Shown in pieces: positions 23,842-35,421 of a stretch of 64,000 nt of DNA. The translations under genes were made by a program, and so were the position numbers. The notes under the pieces were generated by a model that was given only the letters and a program-made list of their open reading frames with translations, did not search any database and was not told the origin of the DNA. The number at the start of each line of letters is the position of its first letter. Positions within the stretch are counted from its first letter, which is position 1. The stretch is from Tethya wilhelma (lineage: Eukaryota; Porifera; Demospongiae; Tethyida; Tethyidae): NCBI GenBank assembly GCA_964030475.1, contig CAXIPT010000001.1:15489238-15553237 (forward strand), in the 5' to 3' direction.

Positions 23842-24903
23842 GAACCATTGGTAAGTTCCTTACATCATTTTGTGAGGTCCAGTAGTAAAACTAATGACAT
23901 GCTAAATCCCTTTGTTTGATCATGCTATTACAGTAGTAATTTCTATAGCCTTGTTCCCAGACTCTCCCCAACCCTCCACTATAGAATAGCTGAGGAGAGC
24001 CTAGCTGGCAATGAGGTTAAGTATCCTAATGTCCAGTTCACTGGTTAATACACTCCTATGGACTTACAATTTGGAACATGCATTATAGTAACTGCACATA
24101 TTATGCAATGGTAACAGTAGCTGTTTATTGATCTCTGTACTTGCACTCACAGGCATCATCATGTAAGAAATACCACACCAGGTGTTGGTTTCATGTGGAG
24201 GGCGTTCTTTTATTACTGCTGCTGTTCTGATAATTTGTAGCAGTAATTTATCTCTCCTGCATATGTCCATGCCTATTAGGCAATGCATGTTTGCTGTGCT
24301 TAGTCATCTCATCCATGCACATGCACTTTGCCCTTTGTAATATCACTGAGGAGGTGGGAAGGTCCATCTTAGTTTACATGAGCAGTGATGTAGTCACAGC
24401 TGTTCAATACCTATGGGTCTAGTATGTTTGCAATGCTCTCTTTATGTTGAACAATACATGAGCATAAATGCATGATTCCATGCAGAGCCCAATAGCCGAA
24501 GCCAGTATAAAAGACCTTGAAAAGATCAGCAAATTAATGTAACAAAACAATACAAGACAAATTTTGTTGTGAAGTTCTGTTCATGCAGACATTGGTGTTC
24601 ACATTCATTGAATTAAAATCAAATTAAACAGGTTAATATCGTATTCGAAGTAGCAGTGTTTGTGCAAGCTTCTTCATCACTCACTTCACAGCTAAAGGTC
24701 AATTGTGTGTTAAAATTGGTACGATTCTTTCCTAATGAAATTGTCCTTGAAGTCTATTGCCCATCAAGGACTGATTAACTTGTTAATGGTGTCACTTGCA
24801 AGACTTGTGCACACAATGAACCACTTCAAAGGTACAATGTGGGCAGCTGCAATTAATTAAGCTTTTCTAGTGGAGCTTTTATCCCAGAGGCAAAAATTAA
24901 TGC

Positions 24904-24947
<44 letters not shown>

Positions 24948-26595
24948 CAATAATAATATTATTATTATCCTAGTATTGTATATACTTACTGTATTTCCAT
25001 AAAAGTAATGTTGTATTGCTGTTGTTGTGTGCATGGGATCTAGAATTCCATTGTGTAGTGGATTACACCATATATTGCGCATTTCAGCCTGTTCATGTTG
25101 CCACTGACAGTGTTTTGAATATCTTAACAATAGCTCATCACTAAGGGTATTGAATGTTCAACAGGATCAGCTAAAATACATAGCATTATTGTGATTGTTT
25201 TGTGCTAGATACAATGAAGAGTTTTGGAGTCCAGGACTATCCAATGATATAGTTATTCAGGACATTATGCATGTATATTGTAACTGAGTAATATTCATTC
25301 TCGGTTGCCAATTGCTGTAGGTCTGCAGAGGGTCGTGCACATGCCAGTCTGGGTTATGTCTATGAACTACTTCAAGATACAGACAAGGCCATTGACCATT
25401 ATGAGCAGGTATGCTATAGGAGCCAGGTCAAAACATAACAGTAAACTATAGAGACAGGAATATATCATGTCTGGATACTAATGCTCTCCTTCAAATTCCA
25501 GAGGCTAAGGATTGCTCAAGAGTCATCTGACAAAGGAGCTGAGGGAAGGTCTTACTGCAGCATTGGAAACTGTCTCAGGGCAATGATACAGCCTGAGAAG
25601 GCACTGGAGTGTTACAACAGAGTGAGCATTTACTGATAGACCAGCTACTATCTATAATCACAAATCTAGCTCTTATTGAAATTTTGCTATCCTGCTTTAC
25701 GTGGATTAAACTGTTAAGTTCTTTTTTGCTGTGCTTGTTTATGCACATGCAAACATGTGGCATCAGTTTACCAGCATTCCAAGCATTGATTAGTACTACT
25801 CACAAGAAGATAATTGAATTTGGTTGTCCATGAATATCTTCTCAGTTACCTGGTGGAGATTCCTCAGACACTCTGACTGTTAGAGTACTTAATATCGTCA
25901 CACCATGATGATGAAATTTCTTCATTTCTCACTGTTTCAATGCCATGTATACTAAATAGAACTGCTTATAGGTCATTATAATATTATTCCTCATTTTGAT
26001 GCACACAAATATGTTGTTCTATGTCTAGTAAGTAGTTGCTAGCTGACGTCAGTTATTTGAGTTGTGTTTTTGATCATGCATGCTTACATGATGAAAGAAT
26101 GTTCTCTTACTCAATTTACTACTGTACTCTACAATTATAATGGTTAATTAATGACTGTGTGACTGTCTGTTGTGTTCCCACAGGGTCTGACGATAGCATC
26201 TGAGCTGGAGGACAAGGTTGGCATTGGAGTGGTGCATAACAACATGGGGATGACATATGAGATGCTCAACAGTTTGGAACAAGCTCAAGAGCACTATGAA
26301 AAGGTATGTATTATTAGTCTAATGTATGCATGGTTATATGTATAGAGGCAGCTGAATACATTATGCATAGATATTAGTGAATGATGTATACAGGTAAACA
26401 TTGACATTCAAAGTTTGAGGAAAGAAACTATTGTAATGTTTGAATGTCATAACATAGGAATTTGATGCAATGAAGTCGGAAGAGAACCTCCCTGGTCAGG
26501 CCATGGCTCTGGACAACATGGCCAAGACGTACGAGTACATGGCTAATTTAACAAAGGCCACTGAAACCCTTGAAACGGTGAGTTTGAACATGGTA

Positions 26596-26639
<44 letters not shown>

Positions 26640-28133
26640 ATGTGTGTGTGTGTGTGTGTGTGTGTGTTCATGTACTTTGTGCTCTGTACGTGTTATGTAA
26701 AATTTTATGCGGTAGTGCACAATGTATAATTTTGTGTTATTGTTGCTAAGTTACAATGAGATGTGTGGGGGTTGGAATAAGCTAGCTTGTTTGTGTGCTA
26801 TGAATGTTCAGTTGTGGTGTTTGTTGTTGAATCGTGAATACATTTCTACCAAGTACTTCAAATGAATTGAGACTGCCTGCAGCTAGTCTTGCAACCTAAT
26901 ACATCATTATTGTAATGAATTTTGTTCAAAGGTTTGCACGAATTGGCCTCCTGTGTATACTCCTGCATGGCCCCCAACTTAGGTGTCCTGCAAACATTAC
27001 AATGATTATGATATAATAATTTTTTATTTTTTCCCTCCCATTGACTGACAGCTCTTAGCCGTTCAACAGAAGTTGAGGAACGATGCTGAAGTTGAAGATT
27101 GCACCGCTCGGTTGGACAGATTGAATCAGATGAGAGGAGTTGAGAAGGCCAAAGCCGGGGGAACAGGATTGAAGGGGACATGGAAGAAACTCAAAGGGAA
27201 AAAGAAGAAGCAGAGGAACTTGACCGCTCCTGAAATCAGTGCCCAGACGCTGAAGGAGATAGTGCTAGAACCGTTGAAGGAGAAGGAGGAGAAGCAAGAT
27301 GGAGGCAAGACAAAGGGAGGGATGTTTGGAAAGAGATCGCAGAGCCGAGAAAAAGTCAACGTCATTAAGAGAGAGGATTTGGAAGACAGCAGTGAACTGA
27401 CACAGTCTCCAAAAGGGAAGAAGAAGAAGAGAAACAGTGTAGTGAGCAATAAAAATGATACTCCGACCACCGAGACAAGACCAGAGAGTCCAAGTACCTC
27501 CGAAGGCGATGTGCTGCTCAGTCAAAAGAGCGACACAAGGCTCTCCCAACAAGACGACCAGTTTGAGTCGAAACACAGCACCCCAGTGAAGCTCAATCCT
27601 GGACCAAAGTCTGTGCATGTGATTGAAATCAACATGACAGAGGATCTGTCACAGACGTCAGCCGGTAAACTCTCACTCTCTCAGTCGGGAACGTTTACTG
27701 GACCTGAGGAACACTTTAGCACTCAATCGTCATCAGACACTCAGTTTGGAGAGCATTTGGCAGAAGAGAGACAGCCAAACAGTAGCAATGGACTTGTGAC
27801 GAATGAAAATCATGTGAACTCAATTGAAGATGAACCTGAAATTGATCCAGAGGCATTTAGAAAAGGTTCTGCCAAACTCTATTATGAGTTTGGTGACAAA
27901 CAACACAAGATGAACTTAGAGAGAGTGCTGGAATTTCTCAAGTCTTCTGGGGAACTAAAGCCAGCCAATTTGAGTCAGCTAAAGGACTGGGATGGATGGG
28001 TGCTAGCCTCTAAGCAAATAGTGTAAGTACCGCTGTTTCCATGCATGTCTCGCTGGCTTGTAATTACTGTTGTCATTTTCGTGTTTATTCATGTAGGATT
28101 CCAACGACATCACATGAATCGCAGTTGATTTGA
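21465..28133 (+). CDS. TPR-repeat scaffold protein (GPSM/rapsyn/TTC28-like repeats)
   Basis: Seven exons join in phase into about 717 residues: 21465-22162, 25321-25408, 25502-25621, 26184-26303, 26458-26577, 27052-28022 and 28097-28133. Residues about 60-390 form tetratricopeptide repeats of roughly 40 residues (consensus A.A..NLG.....G....A..CYE..L.I), the longer repeat class seen in GPSM/LGN, rapsyn and TTC28. Exons 3, 4 and 5 are each exactly 120 nt, one 40-residue repeat per exon. The rest is a charged, Lys-rich then Ser-rich low-complexity region (KGKKKKQRN, SPKGKKKKRN) and a conserved-looking C-terminal block (about 600-717, KDWDGWVLASKQ). No GoLoco motif was seen, so I do not name it GPSM. 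It is a protein-interaction scaffold by inference. Confidence 0.8.
23798..23838. repeat. (CA)n microsatellite
   Basis: About 40 bp of pure CA repeats within the first intron of the TPR gene. Confidence 0.95.
24905..24945. repeat. (CA)n microsatellite
   Basis: About 40 bp of pure CA repeats within the first intron of the TPR gene, followed by an AT-rich palindromic stretch (AATAATATTATTATT). Confidence 0.95.
26597..26667. repeat. (GT)n microsatellite with one interruption
   Basis: GT repeats start about 20 bp after the donor of the 26458-26577 exon and are broken once by TTTAT. They lie in an intron of the TPR gene. Confidence 0.95.
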
Positions 28134-28540
28134 AATCAGAAAACTGATCGTTTTTGTATTATAATCCTTTTTTTACAGTCATTTTTATGTACAGTGCAGT
28201 CATGTGTGCAGTTTTGAGTATTGTCTGTCACTAGCATTAGTTGATAAATATTTGGTAATGGATCGTTAGATCTATAAATCATATACTGACTCTGTTGCAT
28301 GCTTGTATCAATATTTGCGTTTAGTATTTCAACGACCTTTTACCTCAAAAGTATATAGAAACCATGCAGTTGTCGAAAGCAAAAACTATAATTGTATAGC
28401 AACTGAACATGGTAAAGAACTACAAAAATATGCATGAAAGAAGTTTGATGAGAGATTGAGAGATGAAATAATGTAAATGCATAATAATATTTCTAGATAT
28501 GGCAAAAAAAAAAGTAAAAAACCAACAACAAAAGGCATCA

Positions 28541-31057
28541 TCATACATCAGAAATAGGTGATTCTAGACCAGGTGAAGATAAGTCACTAGACTCACTAAC
28601 ACTGTTCGCTCTTAGCCATGTCGTCGACTCAGTTCTACCTCGTGGTACTTTATGACCTGGCACTTTCTTCCGTGATACACCTCCACCTGTATCTACAGGA
28701 GGCGATCTTATAAGTGACGGAGCACTGAATGGTGCGCTCCTAAGTGGAGGCACTCGGTCTCTTTCGGTCGATGTGAACGTGTCATCATCCTCTTCAGGTG
28801 ACTGATACTCATTGATGTCTTTGCTGTTTGAACGTTTATGCATTGGTACGATCGGTCCAGAGGTGGGAACAATATTTGTCGGTTGAACTTGCACGTATCG
28901 TGGAGTTGTGGAAGGAGCACCTGTCGGGATTTTAGTTGGAGGAACAGAATCAGAAGTACCCATCGACATTAGGATTTCTTTCTTCTGGATCTGTTCTTGA
29001 TCTTGACTGGTGAGGTTATTCACTTGTCTAATAGGTCCTCCCGTCCCATTCGACATTGAGTGGTGATCACCGACCTCCTCCGAACCTTTCCTTCCTTGTC
29101 TTGCTCCAACGAACAGCTTGAAGAACACAAGGCACACAATTGCACCAATAGGTACTCCAACAACAAATGCACAAACTGTGGCTCCAGCAAGAACAGGAAT
29201 GGAAAATTGCTTGGTAGCTGTTTGTTCACCATCACTGATTCCAACACTCACAGGTTGGCCAACTTTAACGGTGCTGCTCCCACAATCCACTGCAGGTGTT
29301 GCGGTGTCGGTATTGGGCTGATTTGAGGTTTGTTTGGTTGGACTGGTTGGTTGAGGACTTGAAGGACTGCCACAAGTGGATTGTGGTGGAGAAGGAGTAG
29401 GTTGTGAAGGTCTAGTGCCACACAATTGAACAATGGTGCTTTCATCGGCTGAAAACGACTGAGTAAGTGTTGAAGAGTCGGCTGAAAATTTGTTCACACA
29501 GTGACCATTGTCCCAGCCACAGTAAGCATCACCAGAGTCCAGGCATGCAAAGCAGCCATCGTATTCACAAGTGCCTCTCGTGATGGAGAGTATACGGTTA
29601 TCGGTAGTAGCATAGAGGTGCACTGTTTGGTCATTATTCTTGTGCAGAATGAGATTGCTTACTGCATTCTCGACATCAAAAATTGTGTGCACATATTTTG
29701 TTTCATCTCCTGGAATTCTCACCACTTGCTTGATCTCGCCACTCTCTGTAGAATAGTAGATCACCTCTTGAGTCTGTTCTCCATATTGGATCACATCGAC
29801 TGCAATTTTTTGAAGCATCTCTCCAGACACCACATGTAGTGGTTCTGGCTGCATAGCTTTCACAGACTGAGCTAGTAGCTGGTGATCCTGAGGGTCTCTG
29901 TCACTTGCTGGACACGAGAATGATCCAGGTGATTCCTTATTCCATATTTTCTGAACAGAATTCTCAACATCTTCTGGAACTAAGTATTCTCCACTTTCAA
30001 AGACTTTTGTTATGCTTCCATCTTGAGTGCTATCAAAGGAGAACTTGCAAATTGCACTTCCTTTTGGACCATTCACCTGCGATGCAAAAATTGCATAAAG
30101 AATGTGTATGTTCTGTCCATTTTCATCTGTTGATTCCCATAGGAATGTTGATTGCAAATTATTGTAATGGTAAGGAAGAGAGCCTCGTTCACGATAACTG
30201 CATGTCATTCTGGCCTTTTGGAAGGTGCGGAAAATTGCATCACGATTACTACCAGAAGGAACATAGCCTTCATCTTCTTTACATATCCTTATTGCTCTTG
30301 CATAGATGACTGTATCACCCATATCGACTTCATACGCCGCTTCTTTGATGAAATAGTATATGTAGTCACCGATTTCGTAAGTAGAAATAAATTCAGGTTG
30401 TTTGAACCATAGCGCATCTGAAGTAGGCGCCTTTACTGAGAAAGAACTGTCTCCTTGGAGTGCCTGCATTGCCATTCCGATCGTTCGCTGAGGTTGATAG
30501 GGCTCAAAATGTGTTGCCGAAAAGAATCGTCCATTGCTTGCTAGAATTGCAGTAACTGGATTTCCATTTGAATATGGGCTGAAACCAGCATCAACTATTC
30601 CATCTGCTGTCATATTGGTGTACATAGAGAGAGAATTGCCTGAATGTAGGGTACATTTAGGATAAAATGCATTAGTACCGCACACCATAATTCTATTTCC
30701 AGGGTCATTTGGAATGGGTTGTATCACTCGAATGAAGTTTTTACACTCTGCGATCTGATTGCCTAGCTCGCCAATGCTCGTGTCCAGTCCAGAACAGAGC
30801 TGCACAGTAGCTGCATCCGCTGAAAGGTCTACATCTTCTTCCACTTGATTCAAAGTTAGTGGAAACGAGAGAAGGCGATCTGCTATTCCAACGAGGATAT
30901 TGCTATTCAGAAGATAGATACTCTCCGGTCGAGACTGCAGGGAGCACGACTGCCCATATTCATGACTGCTGCACTGTGTAGCCGCGCATTGTCCCGCAGG
31001 AAACGTGATGGCTGCTAGAGTAGCAAGAAGAACCAGTTCAGATATAAACTTGGGCAT
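28541..31057 (-). CDS. Transmembrane semaphorin, intronless
   Basis: One uninterrupted frame of 838 residues. Semaphorins are cell-surface guidance ligands for plexins. A signal peptide (1-24) precedes a sema domain (about 36-495) with hallmark motifs VCGTNAFYPKC (125-135), GRFFSATHF, EIGDYIYYFIKEAA (228-241), ARAIRICKEDEG and NNLQSTF. A cysteine-rich PSI domain follows (about 497-545, CEYDGCFACL..YCGWDNGHC). Then comes a Pro/Ser/Thr-rich stalk, one membrane span (about 618-650) and a 190-residue Ser/Pro-rich cytoplasmic tail. There is no Ig domain or thrombospondin repeat, so it is closest in layout to class 1/6 but is best left unclassified. A single exon is unusual for this family. It is convergent with the TPR gene, 407 bp away; that gap holds nothing else. 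Confidence 0.92.
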   Translation of the reverse strand: MPKFISELVLLATLAAITFPAGQCAATQCSSHEYGQSCSLQSRPESIYLLNSNILVGIADRLLSFPLTLNQVEEDVDLSADAATVQLCSGLDTSIGELGNQIAECKNFIRVIQPIPNDPGNRIMVCGTNAFYPKCTLHSGNSLSMYTNMTADGIVDAGFSPYSNGNPVTAILASNGRFFSATHFEPYQPQRTIGMAMQALQGDSSFSVKAPTSDALWFKQPEFISTYEIGDYIYYFIKEAAYEVDMGDTVIYARAIRICKEDEGYVPSGSNRDAIFRTFQKARMTCSYRERGSLPYHYNNLQSTFLWESTDENGQNIHILYAIFASQVNGPKGSAICKFSFDSTQDGSITKVFESGEYLVPEDVENSVQKIWNKESPGSFSCPASDRDPQDHQLLAQSVKAMQPEPLHVVSGEMLQKIAVDVIQYGEQTQEVIYYSTESGEIKQVVRIPGDETKYVHTIFDVENAVSNLILHKNNDQTVHLYATTDNRILSITRGTCEYDGCFACLDSGDAYCGWDNGHCVNKFSADSSTLTQSFSADESTIVQLCGTRPSQPTPSPPQSTCGSPSSPQPTSPTKQTSNQPNTDTATPAVDCGSSTVKVGQPVSVGISDGEQTATKQFSIPVLAGATVCAFVVGVPIGAIVCLVFFKLFVGARQGRKGSEEVGDHHSMSNGTGGPIRQVNNLTSQDQEQIQKKEILMSMGTSDSVPPTKIPTGAPSTTPRYVQVQPTNIVPTSGPIVPMHKRSNSKDINEYQSPEEDDDTFTSTERDRVPPLRSAPFSAPSLIRSPPVDTGGGVSRKKVPGHKVPRGRTESTTWLRANSVSESSDLSSPGLESPISDV

Positions 31058-31296
31058 CTTCAGCTGTGAAAATATGACTTAATTTCCAAACTACTCAGCA
31101 GAATACTCTCTTAGTGGAATGATTTCTTACTTGCAAAAAATTTTAAAGTAGTGCATTGCATTTCCTCAATTTTTTGTTTTGTTCTTGGCAACCGAGTAAT
31201 ATTTGACCGCAAAATTTATAGCCACACCTACCCACATCGAAATACCGTAATACATCCGGTCAGAACTATTGACTCTCGTTTTCCAGAGATTCAGAC
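31058..31296. promoter_or_regulatory. Shared spacer between semaphorin and the 31.3-kb exons
   Basis: Divergent ATGs lie 239 bp apart (semaphorin 31057 minus, mitochondrial-type start 31297 plus). The interval contains AT-rich sequence and no strong TATA box. Bidirectional promoter function is inferred, and it depends on the plus-strand exons being real. Confidence 0.4.
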
Positions 31297-31512
31297 ATGT
31301 TCCTGTCAAGATTCAGAGTTTCACTGACTTCCAAGGTGAGCTATCACAGTCTGTTCTAGCCATTGGGGCGAACAGCACTTTCATTTATGATGGGTGTTGA
31401 TGAAAAGTTGCATGCACAAATATTTGCACATCTTCTCACTGTTCTTAGGCTCTGAGAAGTCCTGTTTGGAAAGGGAGAACGTTTTTACACTCCGGTAGAA
31501 GAAATGCAACTA
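31297..31512 (+). CDS. Two 5' exons encoding a mitochondrial-type presequence (possibly DLST)
   Basis: Exon 31297-31335 (MFLSRFRVSLTSK) ends in GTGAGC. Exon 31449-31512 follows TTCTTAG and encodes ALRSPVWKGRTFLHSGRRNA before GTAAGC. The peptide is rich in Arg, Ser and hydrophobic residues and has no acids, as in a mitochondrial targeting sequence, and it resembles the human DLST N-terminus in character. The second exon ends in phase 1 while the DLST exon at 40234 begins in phase 0, so they cannot be joined directly. At least one further exon would be needed in the 8.7 kb between. I found none, so the link to DLST is tentative. Confidence 0.45.
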
Positions 31513-33043
31513 GTAAGCTACCCAATTGATTGTGAATGTGTTTGCTTCCTCGCATCACACTTGGTGTGGTGGGCTCTAATTAGAACTACAGCTGTGCAAG
31601 CTGATGTCATTACAAGTTGGCACTCTTCATTCAGCCTGCAGCTTGCATGATAAAAGAGGGTGTGTCACTACTTTATTTGACAGACCAAATAGGCATTAAA
31701 AATTCATTAAAGTGATAAATAGTGCAATACAATTTTGTAATGACCTTCTGAAATGTGTATATGACACGAATCAACACTGTGTGTCACACGGTTAGCTGTA
31801 AACTAGTTCCATTTCCTTCTAAACTGGCTGGATCACTCATCAGTTGTCTAATATGTGAGGCTATTATATCATTATGACCTCATTGCGTTAATGAAGCAAA
31901 GCATGGAGCCACTCCCCATCACTCTCCATTGGGCCAGTATGGCCAGTATGGCTCACAATGAAGGCTGTGATTTGTCTAGTGGAGTGTCTACGATAGTGTT
32001 AATATCGAATTCCATTCAAATTAGACCAAAGTCACCTCCTGATTGTTTCGTAGTAGATACCAATGGATCAGTAACATTGTGTGCATGCATGAATTTGAAT
32101 AATGTATTGCAGCTGGTGCTTATCACGTACATGTAGGCAGTGAGTATTAGAATCGTCCAATGCATATGTTTATGTGTATGTATGTCCAGACATTTGCATG
32201 TGCCATGCATTCCCCATGCATTCATGTTCACACGTGTTTGTACATGCACACACACACACTCACACATCCCATCTCGTAGGACACACCCAAGTAGCTAGTC
32301 TGTCTCAAAGCACTCGCTTCAACCAGACACCAAGGTTTGAAAGGTGAGCCAAACTTACACAAGACAAGAAAGCATCTTATTCGTGCACACACACACACAC
32401 ACTCTCTCTACCTCTCCTACGGTTGAATTCCACATTGCATGGTCTTATAAGTACATGCTCATCCTTGGCAGTCAGACTACCATACATGTATGCATACAGT
32501 CTCAGTTTGCATGTATGGTTGACTTCACTGTGTTGGTGTTGAAGTAGCTTGCACTGAGTGAGCTTCCTCCATAGCTTTGGCCTTCTATGGATCTACTGCT
32601 GCTTCTCTCATTTGGATAATATTATGTGTACTTGAATTTAAGTGAGGGTTTGGGAAAAGCACGTAAACACACTTGTAGGGGTTGTGGTGTCACTTTTTGC
32701 TGTGCACAATATCTAAGCTTACGTTTAAATTCAATCTCTTGTGATTGAAGTAGTGCTGTGTTGCTCACTGTGTTGTGTGTGTGTGTGTGTGTGTGTGCAT
32801 ATGTGTGTGTGTAATGGTATCGTATATAGTGAATTATTGATTATGATGGTTGTTGTGTCTTTCGGCGTCTTGATTAGCTATTCAATCTGCTCTGTATGTC
32901 TACTGTAGCAGGCTGTGACACTCTCCTTAATTTACTTTGGCATGCACTTTTTGATCCATTGTTTTGCCCATTGTACTACAGTCAAAAGTTTTTATATCAC
33001 CAGGGACTTCCTCTCATTTCATGTTTCCTTCGATGATTGGGTA

Positions 33044-33915
33044 TCAATGTTCACAATGCTTTGTTATAATTATCAGCTGTGTATCCATGGAGCACCAGTC
33101 TTCTTGTTGCTAGGTACAAGGAAGGTACAGTGCCTGTATGTTCACTCCATGTATAGCTACATGAATGTATTCATCCATTTACAGCAGTAGGCTACAATCA
33201 CTGTGGTTGCTATTCGGCTCTCTCTCTTTCTCTCTATCACTCCCTATGTTATCATACCACTGATTTGGGTAATTGTTGCTTATACATGTCATTCCCTACA
33301 TGTCTGTGTGTCCAACTGTGTCAATACTCCTCACACAATGCAGAGATTAGCTCACTTGTGATGGTTTGGGCCCGTCCCAAAGACCAGTTACCACTGAAAC
33401 CAGCTCCATTGGCGTATGGTAGGTGCTTCTAATTGTCTCTCATTGCCCACTTGTTATCTAAGACTTAAGTGCATTACCCTCTCCATTGTGGTTGCATTAT
33501 TTACTCATGTTGTAAGTAGTGCCAAGAAATCGCTTTGTTTCTAGAGCTCTACTCTTGAAGTAATATGATTAGATGTCTTTCAGCTTCAAATTAAGCTTAA
33601 TTGTAGTTTTCTTCTCTGTGGGATACTACCATGCTTTCTTATATCAGTTTCACATAGACACATGCACACATAGGTAGCAAGAGAACGCTAGTAAGACTAG
33701 ACCTAAGATGCTTCCTTTCTTGTGCTTCAGAGTACCTGGTTTTCAAAGAAAGACCTATCGTGTGATCTCTCTTACTCTCTGTCCTCTGTCTCTGTCAACC
33801 TCACATGTGCACTCACACACACCCTGGCTCTTGGCTGCATTCTTCTCGTTTGAGCTAAACTCAATCTTGTTGTCAACAAGTTGAATTAGCCCCACCTTGG
33901 CAGTGCCGGGAATAC
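33044..33915 (-). CDS. 3' exons of an unrecognised minus-strand gene
   Basis: Four segments with GT-AG borders share one reading phase: 33915-33823, a 19-nt microexon 33754-33736, 33428-33356 and 33109-33044, ending in TGA. The peptide reads IPGTAKVGLIQLVDNKIEFS... then GLSLKTR, then STYHTPMELVSVVTGLWDGP and a short tail. Phase agreement across three introns argues for a real gene, but the microexon and lack of a recognised domain keep confidence low. Possible upstream exons at 34037-34083 and about 34190-34290 do not fit in phase. It would lie antisense within the putative DLST intron. 31513-33043 otherwise holds nothing I can support. Confidence 0.35.
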
Positions 33916-35174
33916 CTGCACAGTATGGGAAATGTGAGACCATATATGGGGATATTTGTGAAATTAATGCAGTCATCTGGAGCCTGAAAAATTTCCGTTT
34001 CAATGTGCTATGCAATTTTATGCCTCTATTAGTCACCTCTGACAGTACCAGTGTGATGTGAAAGGTGGTAACAGGGTCATGTTCTGTGTGCTGGAACGTG
34101 TATATGTGGCATAGTGTTGTGGGTACAAATCTATACACACACACACACATATTTCTGTTGTGTGTGTGGACTGCTGTACGTATCTAAAGTCTCCTGATTC
34201 TGGAGCATTGAGCCTTTGACTCCATGGAGACCCACAGCCCTGTAGAATTTCAGTGATTGTGAAATCATCCAGGGGCTGTGTACTCTAGCGTGGTATCGTT
34301 GATATTGTTACACCATTCTTATCTCCCATTTGAGCAGAAAATATCCGGGAGTGATCAATCCAAGGGAGGTAGCTATAGCCTCACACACACACTCTTCGAC
34401 CGTGGCTGTTATTTGAAACTATTTGTAGAATGTGCCACATCACCTTAGATTGTACAGCCCCCCACACTCTGTGTGTGTGAGTCCTAGATGACTGTGGTCG
34501 TGGTGGCAGATCTGGAGGAAGGGGAGAGTTTATACACGTTACTAATGAGGAATTCCAGCTATGTTGTAAGTGGATATTTTTTGGAACCGTTTTTTCATTA
34601 ATGGATACCCTCCATCTGTCTGTTAAGGAGAGTGATACGATATGCATTCTTTGAATTGTACCACTCTCTGTCTACTGTTCTCAACTTGTCTAGTGTGGCT
34701 GTGACTCCATGCTTATTACGTGTGTGCAGTATGTGCTTGTGTATGGTGTCCATTAGAATGTGTATGTATCACCGACTGTGTGTGTGTTTTGGCCTTGAAG
34801 TTTTGCCATACCTATTTAACTGCATTGCGATCATTTCATCTTCATAACTGACAGCCTTACAAGTTCACTCAAATACAAAAACGTTGTGTTTAGTTTGGTT
34901 TAAAACTATCGAGTGATTATTTTTTCTGAATGGAGTTGAAATTATACCCAAATTGAGTTTGTTAGCTTTAATTACTCATTACTGATCTATTGTCAAAAGA
35001 TATCCACTCAAAACTGAGAGATATATAGAGATTTATTCAAATAGCTTTCTTATCACTCATTTCAGCACCGTAGGGGGTTGAAATGATTGCGGAGGTAGGC
35101 CAGGGGGGCTGATGGGGGTAGACCATGCCTGGCCTACCCCCTCGATCATCTTAGCCCTCTGGCCTACTCACACG

Positions 35175-35177
<3 letters not shown>

Positions 35178-35236
<59 letters not shown>
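35178..35236. repeat. (CT)n microsatellite
   Basis: About 59 bp of CT repeats in a poorly coding stretch, directly preceded by a duplicated phrase, GGCCTACCCC..GATCATC. Confidence 0.95.
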
Positions 35237-35238
<2 letters not shown>

Positions 35239-35421
35239 GACAGCCAACTAGTCCAGTCTATTATTGAAATTAACATTACTTTAATGCAAGTAGCATCTGT
35301 TCTCATTGTACATACATACACACATACAAGTGCCTAAGCAGGTAGCTACACATGTAGTCATATGTGAACACTGGCATGTTGAGCCACCTCACATATCAGC
35401 GTGGTGCCTCAATTCCTTAGC

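Larger units (their letters stand above)
22163..25320 (+). other. Unusually long first intron of the TPR gene
   Basis: At 3.16 kb this intron is an outlier in a block where most are under 150 bp. It contains two CA microsatellites (about 23798-23838 and 24905-24945) and a short sequence, AGCTCAGCAGCTGTATCATT, near 22703 that also occurs near 18084 in APLF. No coding exon on either strand was convincing. It could hold regulatory sequence. Confidence 0.5.

Noticed and set aside
33348..33420. Plus-strand exon-like segment (EISSLVMVWARPKDQLPL)
   Set aside because: The minus strand of the same segment joins in phase with three neighbouring candidate exons, so the plus reading is more likely a shadow.
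34037..34083. Exon HDPVTTFHITLVLSE on the minus strand
   Set aside because: Borders are canonical but the phase needed to join the next candidate exon gives a stop codon.
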